DNA of 64,000 nucleotides from Weissella cibaria KACC 11862 (GTDB lineage Bacteria; Bacillota; Bacilli; Lactobacillales; Lactobacillaceae). A model generated the notes under the pieces. The model was given only the letters and a program-made list of their open reading frames with translations. It was not told where the DNA came from and did no database searches. Positions within the stretch are counted from its first letter, which is position 1. Each line of letters begins with the position of its first letter. The stretch spans positions 1 through 64,000 of the forward strand of contig NZ_AEKT01000009.1 of the NCBI RefSeq assembly GCF_000193635.1, read 5' to 3'. Both the position numbers and the translations under genes were made by a program. This document shows positions 29,088-38,938 of this stretch, in pieces.

Positions 29088-29401
29088 TGGCTTGGTTATT
29101 TATTATTTTAGCTGGACTTGGCGAAACCAGTGGTGTCGTCATGATGAATGAATGGCACCGTCGCCGGCACTGGTCGGCCATCGTTGGGCTACTCATTAGC
29201 TTCGGGTTTAGTCTATCACTACTCTCACTGGGGATTCGTGATATTCCATTGGGTACGGCCTATGCTGTCTGGACTGGCATTGGTACAGTCGGTGGTACCC
29301 TGGTTGGTATGCTTTTTTACGGCGAATCACGCGATTGGAAACGTATTCTATTTATCGCCATCATCTTAGCCGCCGCTGTCGGTTTGAAATTTACGGAATA
29401 A
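29087..29401 (+). CDS. SMR-family guanidinium exporter subunit (YkkD/Gdx-like)
   Basis: 104 residues, four transmembrane helices, with the essential glutamate in LAGLGETSGVVMM and the GTAYAVWTGIGTVGGTLVG segment. Its ATG overlaps the stop of the first subunit (TAATG), so the two are made together, as expected for a heterodimeric exporter with opposite membrane orientations. The basic cluster after helix 1 (EWHRRRHW) is consistent with fixed orientation. Confidence 0.9.
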   Translation: MAWLFIILAGLGETSGVVMMNEWHRRRHWSAIVGLLISFGFSLSLLSLGIRDIPLGTAYAVWTGIGTVGGTLVGMLFYGESRDWKRILFIAIILAAAVGLKFTE

Positions 29402-29402
29402 T

Positions 29403-29440
29403 AAAATCCCGCGGTCACAACAATGACCAGCGGGATTTTT
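29403..29440. terminator. Bidirectional terminator between the SMR pair and the ABC transporter
   Basis: AAATCCCGC and GCGGGATTT flank an inner GGTCA/TGACC stem, with a T-run on the plus strand and an A-run (T-run on minus) on the other side. Confidence 0.9.
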
Positions 29441-29442
29441 CA

Positions 29443-30180
29443 TTAGACATTCAAAACTTTATTCAAGAAGTCGCGTGTGCGCTCATCTTGAGGGTTATTA
29501 AAGACTTCCTCAGGCGTGCCTTCTTCACGAATATAACCATCAGCGAAGAAAACAACCCGATCAGCAACTTGCTTGGCAAAGCCCATTTCGTGGGTCACGA
29601 CAATCATCGTCATCCCCTCTTCCGCAAGTTCTTTCATAACAGCCAATACATCCCCAACCATTTCGGGATCAAGGGCTGACGTTGGCTCATCAAACAGCAT
29701 AATCTTTGGATTCATGGCCAACGCACGTGCAATCGCTACACGTTGCTTTTGTCCCCCCGACAAAGTGTTCGGCTTAACATCCGCCTTATCAGCTAGGCCA
29801 ACCCGATCAAGCAACTTACGGGCCGTCTGTTCAGCTTCAGCCTTGCTTTGCTTACCTACTTCAACTGGGGCCAACATCATGTTTTCCAACACCGTCAAAT
29901 GTGGAAACAAGTTAAAGTGTTGGAACACCATGCCAATCGTTTCGCGTGTTTTATCAATGTTGTTCTTTGGGTCAACCAAATCCCAACCATTAATCTTAAT
30001 TTGACCAGAATTAATTTCTTCCAACTTATTAAGCGAACGCAAGAAAGTTGACTTTCCTGAACCAGATGGTCCAATCATAACAACCACTTCGCCTTCTGCA
30101 ACGTCCAAACTAATGCCCTTCAAGACCTCGTTTTTACCGTAGCTTTTGTGAACATCCTTCACTTCAACAATCGCTGCCAT
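29443..30180 (-). CDS. Polar amino-acid ABC transporter ATP-binding protein (GlnQ-like)
   Basis: 245 residues. Walker [10 protein letters not shown], signature [15 protein letters not shown], Walker [14 protein letters not shown] and switch histidine VVTHEMGFA. Powers uptake through the fused binding-protein/permease encoded by the next gene upstream, whose stop it overlaps by one base. Probably glutamine, glutamate or another polar amino acid. Confidence 0.93.
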   Translation of the reverse strand: MAAIVEVKDVHKSYGKNEVLKGISLDVAEGEVVVMIGPSGSGKSTFLRSLNKLEEINSGQIKINGWDLVDPKNNIDKTRETIGMVFQHFNLFPHLTVLENMMLAPVEVGKQSKAEAEQTARKLLDRVGLADKADVKPNTLSGGQKQRVAIARALAMNPKIMLFDEPTSALDPEMVGDVLAVMKELAEEGMTMIVVTHEMGFAKQVADRVVFFADGYIREEGTPEEVFNNPQDERTRDFLNKVLNV

Positions 30181-31625
30181 TAGTTAATCCTCTTTTCTAC
30201 CCAGTTAGATAACCACGTCAACAACGTGATGACAATCAAGTACAAAACAGCAATCATTAACCAGACCTTGAACCCTTGGAGGTTACGTGCAATGATCAAC
30301 GTACCCGTTTGTGTCAGTTCAATAATTCCGATTGCTGACAAAATTGATGTATCCTTCAACGTGATAATAAATTGGTTAATGAAACTAGGAATCGTCAAAC
30401 GAATTCCTTGTGGCATCACAACCTTACGCATTGCCTTACCATATGGCATACCAAGTGACCGAGCAGCTTCTAGCTGACCCGGATCAACTGACTTAAAGCC
30501 ACCACGCACGAACGCCCCGATATAGGCACCTTCATTCAAAATCAGCGTAATGACACCAGCTGTAAAGGCTGGAATCTTCTGGCCGGTCAAATTAGGAATT
30601 CCAATATAAATAAAGAAGGCCAAAACTAGCATTGGCAAACCACGGAAGATGTAGATAATAACTGATGATAAGCCTCGGATAAGCTTACTTGGCGCAACAC
30701 CCATCACACCAAGTAGCACACCCCAAAGAGCTGCCAAGATGATACCAACAATTGTTAATTGCAACGTCTTAATCAATCCATCAAGCAAAGCCGCCTTGTT
30801 TTCTTTAATCAACGACCAAATAGATTGGTCAGCAGCCGACTTAGCAGCTGCATTTTCCTTGTAGTTGTACCCACCTTCACCAAGGTAACGGTTAACGATT
30901 TTATCGTAAGTGCCATCCTTGACCAACTTGGCATAACCAGCATTGAAATCCTTTAGCAACGCTGCATTAGTGCCCTTCTTAACCCCAAAGCCGTACCAAT
31001 TACCATCAGCTGGGTCCGTCACAATTTTCATCTTTGTGCCTTGTTGAATCGCATAGGCCATTACTGGCTGATCCTCAAAAGCCGCCACGGTGTTACCGAT
31101 GATGACATCATTGTACATCGTGTTTGAATCATTAAAGTAGGTAATCTTGAAATCGTACTTTTTGGCCATTCGTTGCGCATACATCGCGCCAGAACTACCC
31201 GTCTTGGCTGCCACGGTCTTACCCTTCAAGTCTTTCAGTGAATCCACCTTAGACTTGTTAGCAACTGCCATAACGATACCACTCTTGTAGTATGGTGTAC
31301 CAAAATCAAACGTTTGCTTACGTTCATCCGTAATCGACATACCCGCCAAGATACCGTCAACTTGGCCTGCCTGAACCGCTTGTACACCCGCGTTAAAACT
31401 CATTGGCTTCAACGTATACGTAAAGTGTTCGCGCTTCGAAATTTCCTTCAGCATATCCATGTCGATACCACGATAATCCCCACCTTGGGTTTGAAACTCA
31501 AATGGTGGGAACGTCGTATCCGTTGTAATCGTGTAATGCGATGCTGCATGCATCGTTTGCCCGCCGACTGTCATCCCCATGACGGTCGCAACTAGCACTA
31601 CCAGGCCGGTCAGCCATTTGCGCAT
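30180..31625 (-). CDS. Amino-acid ABC transporter, fused substrate-binding and permease protein
   Basis: 481 residues. Signal peptide (about 1-28), then a type-II solute-binding domain beginning [14 protein letters not shown] with the [11 protein letters not shown] motif, then from about residue 270 a HisM/GlnP-type permease domain with the EAA-loop [17 protein letters not shown]. This is the GlnP-type fusion common in Lactobacillales, here with a single binding domain. It pairs with the downstream ATPase gene. Confidence 0.92.
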   Translation of the reverse strand: MRKWLTGLVVLVATVMGMTVGGQTMHAASHYTITTDTTFPPFEFQTQGGDYRGIDMDMLKEISKREHFTYTLKPMSFNAGVQAVQAGQVDGILAGMSITDERKQTFDFGTPYYKSGIVMAVANKSKVDSLKDLKGKTVAAKTGSSGAMYAQRMAKKYDFKITYFNDSNTMYNDVIIGNTVAAFEDQPVMAYAIQQGTKMKIVTDPADGNWYGFGVKKGTNAALLKDFNAGYAKLVKDGTYDKIVNRYLGEGGYNYKENAAAKSAADQSIWSLIKENKAALLDGLIKTLQLTIVGIILAALWGVLLGVMGVAPSKLIRGLSSVIIYIFRGLPMLVLAFFIYIGIPNLTGQKIPAFTAGVITLILNEGAYIGAFVRGGFKSVDPGQLEAARSLGMPYGKAMRKVVMPQGIRLTIPSFINQFIITLKDTSILSAIGIIELTQTGTLIIARNLQGFKVWLMIAVLYLIVITLLTWLSNWVEKRIN

Positions 31626-31715
31626 GACGAAATCCTCCTAAATCACCCATATTATTCTATATGCTAGTATCTTACTCTCATTCAGAAAAAAGATGTTGTG
31701 TGATGTCAGATTTGC

Positions 31716-33131
31716 TCACATTTCCGATTTACTGGTCGCTGTCCGCCAAACATTTATGATAAGTGCGATCAGCGACGCACCGACTGCGACATAAAAGACA
31801 ATCCGACTTGCGTGCAGGTAGGTTGTGCCTAGGCCACGCGTGATGTGCTTAACGCCTGGTAGTTGTGCATACAGGAAGTTTGTCGCAAAACTAATACCGA
31901 CCGCCATGCCAATTGTCCGGAATAATGAATTCATCGAACCGGCAACACCAGCCAGGTTCGGTGATACCAACCCCATCGTAATCGAATTGTTAGGCGTTAA
32001 GGTAAATGCCATTCCCACCCCGTTTAGAATAATTGGCCACAGTACGTAGCCTAAGCCACTCTGGCCACCATAGAAAGCATAACCAATTTGCGACACTAAC
32101 AACATGGCTAGGCCAATTGTCACCAGTTGCGGCCGTCGTTCAGGCGTTGATGCTAATCGACCAACAAACGGTGATAGCAATAACATCACGACAGATTGGG
32201 CGGCAACAATCAAACCACTCACGCCCGGGGAAAACGGTAAGTAATCCTGTAGATAGAACGGCAACAAGATGTTAGAAAAGGAATTAACGAACATGGCCAA
32301 GAATAACACGCTGGTTGACGTTAAGAAGGTGATATTCCGTAAGACTTGTGGGTCAATCCAAGGTGACGGTGCAAAATCATCCTGCAAGAATGATAACGCC
32401 GTGACGATTCCACCACCGACCAGAAAGACCATCATATTTGTGAATTGGTTCAGTCCTGGCAATGTAATCCAACCACTACTGAACATTAAAACGACACCGA
32501 CTGAAAAAATTAATTGTCCTAACCAGTTAACACGTCGCGCTTGTTCACGAATATCAGCCCAGGTTAGTCGCGGCCGAGGAAAGGCCCCCTTCGCCCAGAA
32601 CATAATCGCGACGGCGACCGGTACGTTTAGTAAAAAGATCCATCGCCATGACAAAATCGATGTAATTAAGCCACCAACGGCAGGACCTGAAATTGACCCA
32701 ACCGAGATAAACATGGAATTATAAGCCAGTGCCTTGGCGCGTTCCTTGTCAGCAAAGTGTTCGTTAATGATACCCATCGCATTCGCCATGACCATCGCTG
32801 AACCCACCGCTTGCACAAAGCGACCAACTAACACACCAATAAAATTAGGTGCGATACCAGTTAAGAGCGAGCCCATAATAAACACCCAGCCACCAGCTCG
32901 GTAGACCGCGTTTTTCGAAAAAACGTCACCCGCGTGACCAAACATGACCAAGAAGACAACCGTCGTAATGAGGCCAACTTGTACAACCTGAGTACTTAAG
33001 GATGCACTAACGTCAAATGCACGTGCCATGCGTGGCAAAGCCAGTGTCACACTCGCCCCAGATAAAGCCGTGACAAATGAAAAAGCACCTAATGAGACCG
33101 TAATCGACTGTGAATTTTGTGTCTCACTCAT
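31716..33131 (-). CDS. MFS drug exporter, DHA2 (14-TM) family
   Basis: 471 residues with about 14 transmembrane helices. The motif A-like loop GHAGDVFSKNAVYRAG between helices 2 and 3 and the FISVGSISGPAVGGLI motif C segment in helix 5 point to an EmrB/QacA-type proton antiporter. Its start overlaps the stop of the alpha/beta hydrolase gene by 4 bases, so the two form an operon. Substrate unknown. Confidence 0.86.
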   Translation of the reverse strand: MSETQNSQSITVSLGAFSFVTALSGASVTLALPRMARAFDVSASLSTQVVQVGLITTVVFLVMFGHAGDVFSKNAVYRAGGWVFIMGSLLTGIAPNFIGVLVGRFVQAVGSAMVMANAMGIINEHFADKERAKALAYNSMFISVGSISGPAVGGLITSILSWRWIFLLNVPVAVAIMFWAKGAFPRPRLTWADIREQARRVNWLGQLIFSVGVVLMFSSGWITLPGLNQFTNMMVFLVGGGIVTALSFLQDDFAPSPWIDPQVLRNITFLTSTSVLFLAMFVNSFSNILLPFYLQDYLPFSPGVSGLIVAAQSVVMLLLSPFVGRLASTPERRPQLVTIGLAMLLVSQIGYAFYGGQSGLGYVLWPIILNGVGMAFTLTPNNSITMGLVSPNLAGVAGSMNSLFRTIGMAVGISFATNFLYAQLPGVKHITRGLGTTYLHASRIVFYVAVGASLIALIINVWRTATSKSEM

Positions 33132-33928
33132 GACGCTGCCCTCAAGTCCAACACACGGATCACAAAGGCGATTGAAGCCGGCAAAGCATCAACCATATAC
33201 CCTTCACCATGACGTCCACCTGGCAAAACCAAGGTTTCAACCCCGACCCCTAATGTGATTAAGCGATTCATTAAGGTCGCAACTTCGCCAACTGGCACTA
33301 ACTCAGTCATCGAATTTGCAATAAAGACCGGTTTCGTTGCGGGTGTTAACCGATCATAAATGGTTGCCGTTTCATATGGTACTTGTCCATTTGCTGTTAG
33401 ATTATCAACTAACCACTTATAGTAGGCTTGGTTTTCACCATCTTGATCGATATCTTTTGACTTCACATCAGCCCCAATAATTAGTTGCTTACCCACGACG
33501 TCAGGATGCGTTGCCATGAATCCGGCTAAATCATTTAATCCTGACCATGAGACCGTTGGCGTTGCTAATAATTGCGCGGCCTCTAAGGCGATATTACCAC
33601 CAGATGAGGCACCCCACATAACTAGCTTATCTAACCGGAAATTTTCATTTGCAACAAGCCACTTTACCGCTGTAACCGCATCAGTCCGTTGAGTGGGAAA
33701 GATATTCTCGCCCGTCGCACCATTCGCTAAACGATAATTAATCGCTGCAACGCGAAAGTTTGCCGCGACAAGCGCACTGGCCAGTTCATCCTCCTTACGC
33801 TTATCACCTTGCCACCAGCCGCCACCATGAACAAGGACGATATCGGCAATTGCGTCACTTTCCGGCTCGTAAATATCTAATTTTTGTAACGCATCTGCCC
33901 CATATGCTAAATCTTTATTAATCTTCAT
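33128..33928 (-). CDS. Alpha/beta hydrolase (esterase/lipase, HSL-like)
   Basis: 266 residues. LVHGGGWWQGDKR is the oxyanion-hole motif, MWGASSGGNIAL the nucleophile elbow with serine near residue 118, and PGGRHGEGY near the C-terminus supplies the likely catalytic histidine. The ATG at 33928 follows GGGGG; an in-frame TTG at 33943 is less likely. Coupled to the MFS exporter, so it may modify or release the exported compound; this is inference. Confidence 0.82.
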   Translation of the reverse strand: MKINKDLAYGADALQKLDIYEPESDAIADIVLVHGGGWWQGDKRKEDELASALVAANFRVAAINYRLANGATGENIFPTQRTDAVTAVKWLVANENFRLDKLVMWGASSGGNIALEAAQLLATPTVSWSGLNDLAGFMATHPDVVGKQLIIGADVKSKDIDQDGENQAYYKWLVDNLTANGQVPYETATIYDRLTPATKPVFIANSMTELVPVGEVATLMNRLITLGVGVETLVLPGGRHGEGYMVDALPASIAFVIRVLDLRAAS

Positions 33929-33997
33929 TTTCTTTTCCCCCAAAAATAATTGTTCTAAAACACCCCCATTATAGCGCTTTACTTATCAAAACTATGC

Positions 33998-34037
33998 AAA
34001 AAATGAGCCGATATTAGTAATATCGGCTCATTTTTTT
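33998..34037 (-). terminator. Terminator after smpB
   Basis: ATGAGCCGATAT pairs with ATATCGGCTCAT, with A- and T-runs on both sides; it can act in both directions. Confidence 0.92.
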
Positions 34038-34503
34038 AGCGAACTTTCAGATTACGACGCAAATCGCGTTCCTGATCACGCTTTTTAATTGTCTCACGCT
34101 TATCGTAATTATGCTTACCCGTTGCAACCCCAATCAATACCTTTGCGAAACCATGTTTTAAATAAACTCGCAGCGGCACGATTGTCTTACCTTGTTGCGC
34201 CGTAGCTTCACCAAGCGCTTTAATTTCATTTTTGTGGAGTAACAAACGTCGGCTACGTAATGGCTCATGGTTAAACCGGTTTCCCTGTTCAAACGGACTG
34301 ATATGCACATTATCTAGCCAAGCTTGCCCATCACGCACCTGTATAAACCCATCAGCAATCGTAATCTTACTTGCCCGGACCGACTTAATTTCCGTTCCGG
34401 TTAGTTCAATACCCGCTTCGTACGTCTCACCAATAAAGTAGTTGTACTTCGCCTTGTTGTTGGTTGCAAGTGCACCATCGTTATTTGACTTCTTCTTGGC
34501 CAT
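34036..34503 (-). CDS. smpB: SsrA-binding protein
   Basis: 155 residues. Binds tmRNA for trans-translation. [17 protein letters not shown] and [11 protein letters not shown] at the N-terminus and the basic C-terminal tail [19 protein letters not shown] are diagnostic. Follows rnr by 74 bases. The smpB-rnr-secG neighbourhood is conserved in lactobacilli. The tmRNA gene itself is not in the window. Confidence 0.97.
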   Translation of the reverse strand: MAKKKSNNDGALATNNKAKYNYFIGETYEAGIELTGTEIKSVRASKITIADGFIQVRDGQAWLDNVHISPFEQGNRFNHEPLRSRRLLLHKNEIKALGEATAQQGKTIVPLRVYLKHGFAKVLIGVATGKHNYDKRETIKKRDQERDLRRNLKVR

Positions 34504-34577
34504 AATGACCTCCTAAAGCTTTTCTCCGTTTAGATGGTTTTCTTGTTTCACGAGAAAACCACCACTCTATGATCTTC

Positions 34578-36935
34578 TTAGTGTCGGCCCTTACGGTTTG
34601 TGTTTTGGTGCTTTGATTCTGGCTTGCGGTCGGTGTTCGCACCAAATGGCTTTCCACCGTTGTGCGTCTTACCACCCTTGCTTGAGCGGTTATTCTTGTC
34701 GTTGCTACGACGTTCACCACGGTTACGACCACCAAAGGCACCACGACGGTCCTCAGGTACCTTAATATCCGTGATTGGCGCAGCATCAGGATCAACTAAC
34801 ACAAAGTCCAACGCTGATTGTTCCTTATCCACACGAACCAAACGTACCTTAACAGGTTGTCCAATTTGATAGATGTGGTGGAAACGACGACCAATCAAGG
34901 CCATGTGGGCCTCGTCGTAAACATATTGATCATCCGTGAAGTTTGATGTGTGAATCAACCCTTCAACCGTGTTCTCCAATGACACAAACATACCGAACTT
35001 CAAGACACCATTAACGACTGCCTCGAATTCATCGCCAACCTTGTCAGCCATAAATTCGGCCTTCTTCATGGCATCCGTATCACGTTCTGTGTCAACCGCA
35101 CGACGTTCACGAACAGAAGTGTCTTCACCAATTTGAGCCAACTGATCACGGTACTTAGCTTGCGCTTCTTCACCCAAACCATTCTTCTCATACCACTTAA
35201 TCAAACGATGAACCGTCAAATCAGGGTAACGACGAATTGGTGACGTAAAGTGCGTGTAGTACTCAGCGCCGATACCAAAGTGACCCAATGGTTGGTCTGA
35301 ATACTTGGCTTGCTTCATCGTACGCAACATCATCGTTGAAACCATTTGTTCTTCTGGACGATCCAAGAAGAAGTTATGGATGGCTTGCAAATCAGTTGAC
35401 TTGATGTTTTCGGGATCGATCTTAACCGGTGCACCGAGGGCCTTCACGAAGTCCACAAAATTTTGGACGCGATCAGCATCCGGCGTTTCGTGAATACGGT
35501 ACAAGAATGGCACGTTGGCTTGGTCAAAGTGCATGGCAACAGTTTCATTCGCTGCCAACATGAATGACTCAATCATACGTTCAGACAAACCACGTTCACG
35601 CAATTCAATGTCCGTTGGCTTACCCGTCTCATCGACAATAATCTTAGCTTCTGGCGCATCAAATTCAATTGCCCCACGTTCTGTACGCTTTGCAGCCAAG
35701 GCGTTGTGCAATTGTTCCATTTCTTCGAACATTGGCACTAAGTCGCTGTATTCTGAACGAGTTTCCTCATCACCAGCCAAGATAGCGTTAACTGCCTTGT
35801 AAGTCATACGGGCATGCGAACGCATCACTGATGTGTGCAAACGGTGGTTAACCAAGTCACCAGCTGGGGTGAATTCCATTTCAGCTGACATCGCCAAACG
35901 ATCCACACCAGGGTTCAATGACGCAATACCATTTGAGATATTGCGTGGCAACATTGGGATAACTCGGTCCGTCAAGTAAACTGACGTACCACGGTTATAG
36001 GCCTCTTCATCCAACGGTGTGCCTTCAACAACATAGTGAGAAACGTCCGCAATGTGAACACCAAGGTGGAAGTTACCATTTGGCAATTTCCAGACAACAA
36101 CCGCGTCGTCCAAGTCCTTTGATTCAATCGCATCAATCGTAACCAATGGTTGGTCCGTAATATCTTCACGGCCTTCACGTTCAGCATCTTGTACGTCTTC
36201 TGGAATCTTGTTCGCTTGTTCTAGGACAGCTTCTGGGAAAACGTGTGGCACATCGTGGTTGTACACGATTTGTAGAATATCAACCCCAGGCTCATCCTTG
36301 TAACCAATCTTCTCAGTAATCGCACCCGTGAAACGCTTTGGGGCAACTGCTGATGGATATTGATCAATCGTCGCCATCACAATTTCGCCGTCAGTCGCTG
36401 CCACGCCACCTTCCTTAACTAGGAATTCAAATGACGCAAACTTCTTGTCCGTCAAGCGGATGCTACCAACGTAACCCTTGTATTCTGAGCCCAGCTTAAA
36501 CTCACCAACCACGTGCTCACGGGCGTGCGTAATAATCTCGGCAACCTTACCTTCTGGCCCGCGACCGCTCGTAGTGTCACCCTTACTCAACAACTTCACA
36601 CGAACCTCATCACCTTGTACGGCGAACATTGTGTTGTCAGGGTTAACGAAGACATCTTCAGCCTTATCATCATAGTGCACGAAACCAAAGCCCTTATCAT
36701 TAGACTTGAACGTTCCGATAACACCTTCCTTATCGGCGTCATATTGGAATGCGCCTTCATCATTAACCTTCACTTTGCCGGCACGTTCCAAAGCTGCTAA
36801 AGCTTGAACAACCTTTGTAAAGGCATTTGCGTCATCCAAGCGTAAACCATCGACCAACGTTTGTGCTGGATAGGCTTGGGTTGGATTCGCCTTTAGGAAA
36901 CCAAATAATTGGTCCTGTAATTTTTGTGCGTCCAT
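34578..36935 (-). CDS. rnr: Ribonuclease R
   Basis: 785 residues. 3'-5' exoribonuclease. N-terminal winged helix, two cold-shock-type domains (GTFKSNDKGFGFV near residue 75), an RNB catalytic domain with IDAIESKDLDDAVVV holding the metal-binding aspartates near residue 270, an S1 domain (EFEAVVNGVLKFGMFVSLEN near residue 630), and a long basic Arg/Asn/Gly/Lys-rich tail. The tail helps degrade structured RNA and recruit SmpB-tmRNA in known homologues, matching the adjacent smpB. Confidence 0.97.
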   Translation of the reverse strand: MDAQKLQDQLFGFLKANPTQAYPAQTLVDGLRLDDANAFTKVVQALAALERAGKVKVNDEGAFQYDADKEGVIGTFKSNDKGFGFVHYDDKAEDVFVNPDNTMFAVQGDEVRVKLLSKGDTTSGRGPEGKVAEIITHAREHVVGEFKLGSEYKGYVGSIRLTDKKFASFEFLVKEGGVAATDGEIVMATIDQYPSAVAPKRFTGAITEKIGYKDEPGVDILQIVYNHDVPHVFPEAVLEQANKIPEDVQDAEREGREDITDQPLVTIDAIESKDLDDAVVVWKLPNGNFHLGVHIADVSHYVVEGTPLDEEAYNRGTSVYLTDRVIPMLPRNISNGIASLNPGVDRLAMSAEMEFTPAGDLVNHRLHTSVMRSHARMTYKAVNAILAGDEETRSEYSDLVPMFEEMEQLHNALAAKRTERGAIEFDAPEAKIIVDETGKPTDIELRERGLSERMIESFMLAANETVAMHFDQANVPFLYRIHETPDADRVQNFVDFVKALGAPVKIDPENIKSTDLQAIHNFFLDRPEEQMVSTMMLRTMKQAKYSDQPLGHFGIGAEYYTHFTSPIRRYPDLTVHRLIKWYEKNGLGEEAQAKYRDQLAQIGEDTSVRERRAVDTERDTDAMKKAEFMADKVGDEFEAVVNGVLKFGMFVSLENTVEGLIHTSNFTDDQYVYDEAHMALIGRRFHHIYQIGQPVKVRLVRVDKEQSALDFVLVDPDAAPITDIKVPEDRRGAFGGRNRGERRSNDKNNRSSKGGKTHNGGKPFGANTDRKPESKHQNTNRKGRH

Positions 36936-36963
36936 TAAAATCTCACTCTTCTATATAATCAAA

Positions 36964-36991
36964 GACCCCTCGCAACAAGTCACGAGAGGTC
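36964..36991 (-). terminator. Weak terminator between secG and rnr
   Basis: GACCTCTCG pairs with CGAGGGGTC with one mismatch; the following T-run is short (TCTTTGATT), so read-through from secG into rnr is likely. Confidence 0.5.
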
Positions 36992-37008
36992 AGTAGCGCT
37001 GTTTGTGT

Positions 37009-37245
37009 TTAGTGTGAAGATAGGTAAACTAGTGCCAATCCCAAAATAAACCAGATTGCTCCAAGAATAGCCGTGATTCGTTGCATCACTGCCTCGAACC
37101 CACGTGCCTTTTGCGTTGCGAACAAATCGCCGCCACCACCTGACAAGGCAGACAAAGCATCTTGTTGCTTAGATGGTTGCATCAACACTGCCAAAATAAT
37201 TAACACGCCAACGACAATCATCGCTGTCAACAATACGTTGTACAT
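37009..37245 (-). CDS. secG: Preprotein translocase subunit SecG
   Basis: 78 residues from the ATG at 37245, which follows GGAGG; the in-frame start at 37275 adds a charged stretch not seen in the family. Two transmembrane helices flank MQPSKQQDALSALSGGGGDL, the conserved SecG loop. Part of the SecYEG channel. Confidence 0.95.
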   Translation of the reverse strand: MYNVLLTAMIVVGVLIILAVLMQPSKQQDALSALSGGGGDLFATQKARGFEAVMQRITAILGAIWFILGLALVYLSSH

Positions 37246-37328
37246 TGTGGGCGCCTCCTCTTCATTCCCGATCATGTCGGGTTTTTATACTTGTCTAGCA
37301 TAACATACGAACGTCTGTCTCTCAACAA

Positions 37329-37368
37329 AAAACGAGACATTCGATTATCGAACATCTCGTGACTTTTT
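37329..37368 (-). terminator. Terminator after the second MFS gene
   Basis: ACGAGA...TTCGA pairs with TCGAA...TCTCGT around TTA, followed by a T-run on the minus strand. Confidence 0.85.
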
Positions 37369-37385
37369 ATCATCGTAATAATTAG

Positions 37386-38813
37386 CTAGGCGCGCTTCTC
37401 ACGGCGACGCATCCAAACGCGGTAATACGTCATGATAAACGCAATGACGAGCAAAATACCTGCGACTGCAAATGCAACGTGCATACCGGCTACAAACGCT
37501 TCCGGATGCTTAGCAGGATACGTTGTAACTGATGTACCAAGCTGTGCGCTCATGACTGCGTACAAGACAGAAGTTACCAATGTCGTACCTGTAATCATTC
37601 CCAAGTTACGTGCTAAGGCATTTAGTGAACCTGCCACACCCAGCTTATCTTGTGGCGCATTTGACATAATCAAGGCATTATTTGGTGACTGGAAGAAAGC
37701 CATTCCGAATCCTGAACCAGCCAATAGCAGACCAACCACTAGCATTGGTGTGTTGGCACCAGCAAAGAACCAGCTAAACATTACAACTGCTAAGACCGTC
37801 AAACCAAATAAAGTTACATATTCACGATCCATCTTATCAGCCAAAGTACCAGAAACCGCTGAAAATACCAACATTGCAACTGGCCACAAGAGCATATACA
37901 TACCCGAGGTACCCGTGCTCAACCCACGCAAGTTTTCAAGGTAGAACGGCATCAACACATTAATAAAGAAGTTCGTTACAAAGACCAAGAAGGCCGTAAT
38001 CAAACTAATCGTAAACAACTTTGACTTAAAAATCGTCAAATCAAGCAGTGGCTTCTCTGCATGTAGCTCGTGACGCACGAACAAAACAAAGAAGATAATT
38101 GCGATAATAATTGTCACCACCGGTACAGGAGCTAAGAAACCTTGCACTTGGGCAATATTGAAGCCTAGGAACAAGATAGCGACAAACAAGAAGAGTGAGA
38201 TGGCACCCCACCAGTCAATTTCTGGCTTCACGCCTTGCTTAGAAGACTTTGGTAGCAAGAATGCACCCGCAACAATCGCGATAATGCCAATTAGGACGTT
38301 GATCCAGAAAATGTATGACCAACTCAAATTTTGCAGCAACATACCACCAAGGGCTGGTCCCAAAATAGAACCAAGTGACACCCACGCAGCGATAAACGAC
38401 ATCGCACGGCCACGCAAATTTTGTGGCGCAAGCGTTGTCGTAATACCGAATGAATTACTCATGGTCATCGAAGCCCCGACAGCTTGTACGAAACGGGCAA
38501 ATAACAAAAATGGCAAACCTAAATCAATTCCCGCCAAGACAGAACCAAGGGTAAAGACAACCGTTCCAATTCTAAAAATCTTAATCTTGCCCAGTTGATC
38601 ACCCAAATTACCAAACAACGCCAACAATCCTGAAATAACAATTAAATAAATTGAGACTGTCCACGTTGCCTGGTTCATGGGAATATTCATTTCCTTAGAC
38701 ATAACTGGCAATGCAATGTTGACGATTGAGCCGTCCAAGGTGCTCATAAAGGTGAACAACCCGACCGCCGTCATCGACAACCATAGCTTCAAACCGCTTT
38801 GACTCTCTTGCAT
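37386..38813 (-). CDS. MFS drug exporter, DHA2 (14-TM) family
   Basis: 475 residues, about 14 transmembrane helices. The STLDGSIVNIALP segment in helix 1 and FGNLGDQLGKIKIFRIG in loop 2-3 mark it as EmrB/QacA-like. It is distinct from the exporter at 31716-33131, which shares the family but not close sequence identity by eye. Single gene with its own terminator, inserted between secG and the amidase. Substrate unknown. Confidence 0.86.
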   Translation of the reverse strand: MQESQSGLKLWLSMTAVGLFTFMSTLDGSIVNIALPVMSKEMNIPMNQATWTVSIYLIVISGLLALFGNLGDQLGKIKIFRIGTVVFTLGSVLAGIDLGLPFLLFARFVQAVGASMTMSNSFGITTTLAPQNLRGRAMSFIAAWVSLGSILGPALGGMLLQNLSWSYIFWINVLIGIIAIVAGAFLLPKSSKQGVKPEIDWWGAISLFLFVAILFLGFNIAQVQGFLAPVPVVTIIIAIIFFVLFVRHELHAEKPLLDLTIFKSKLFTISLITAFLVFVTNFFINVLMPFYLENLRGLSTGTSGMYMLLWPVAMLVFSAVSGTLADKMDREYVTLFGLTVLAVVMFSWFFAGANTPMLVVGLLLAGSGFGMAFFQSPNNALIMSNAPQDKLGVAGSLNALARNLGMITGTTLVTSVLYAVMSAQLGTSVTTYPAKHPEAFVAGMHVAFAVAGILLVIAFIMTYYRVWMRRREKRA

Positions 38814-38888
38814 GATATGCTTACTTCCTTATTTTTTATCACCAATTAGTATAGCACCTGAAGTAATAGGTGTCTGAATAAAAGCACC

Positions 38889-38922
38889 AAAAAAAGATGT
38901 CATGATTTCACTCATGACATCC
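38889..38922 (-). terminator. Terminator after the amidase gene
   Basis: GATGTCATGA pairs with TCATGACATC, followed by a long T-run on the minus strand. Confidence 0.9.
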
Positions 38923-38938
38923 TTGTTTTCACCAAAAG

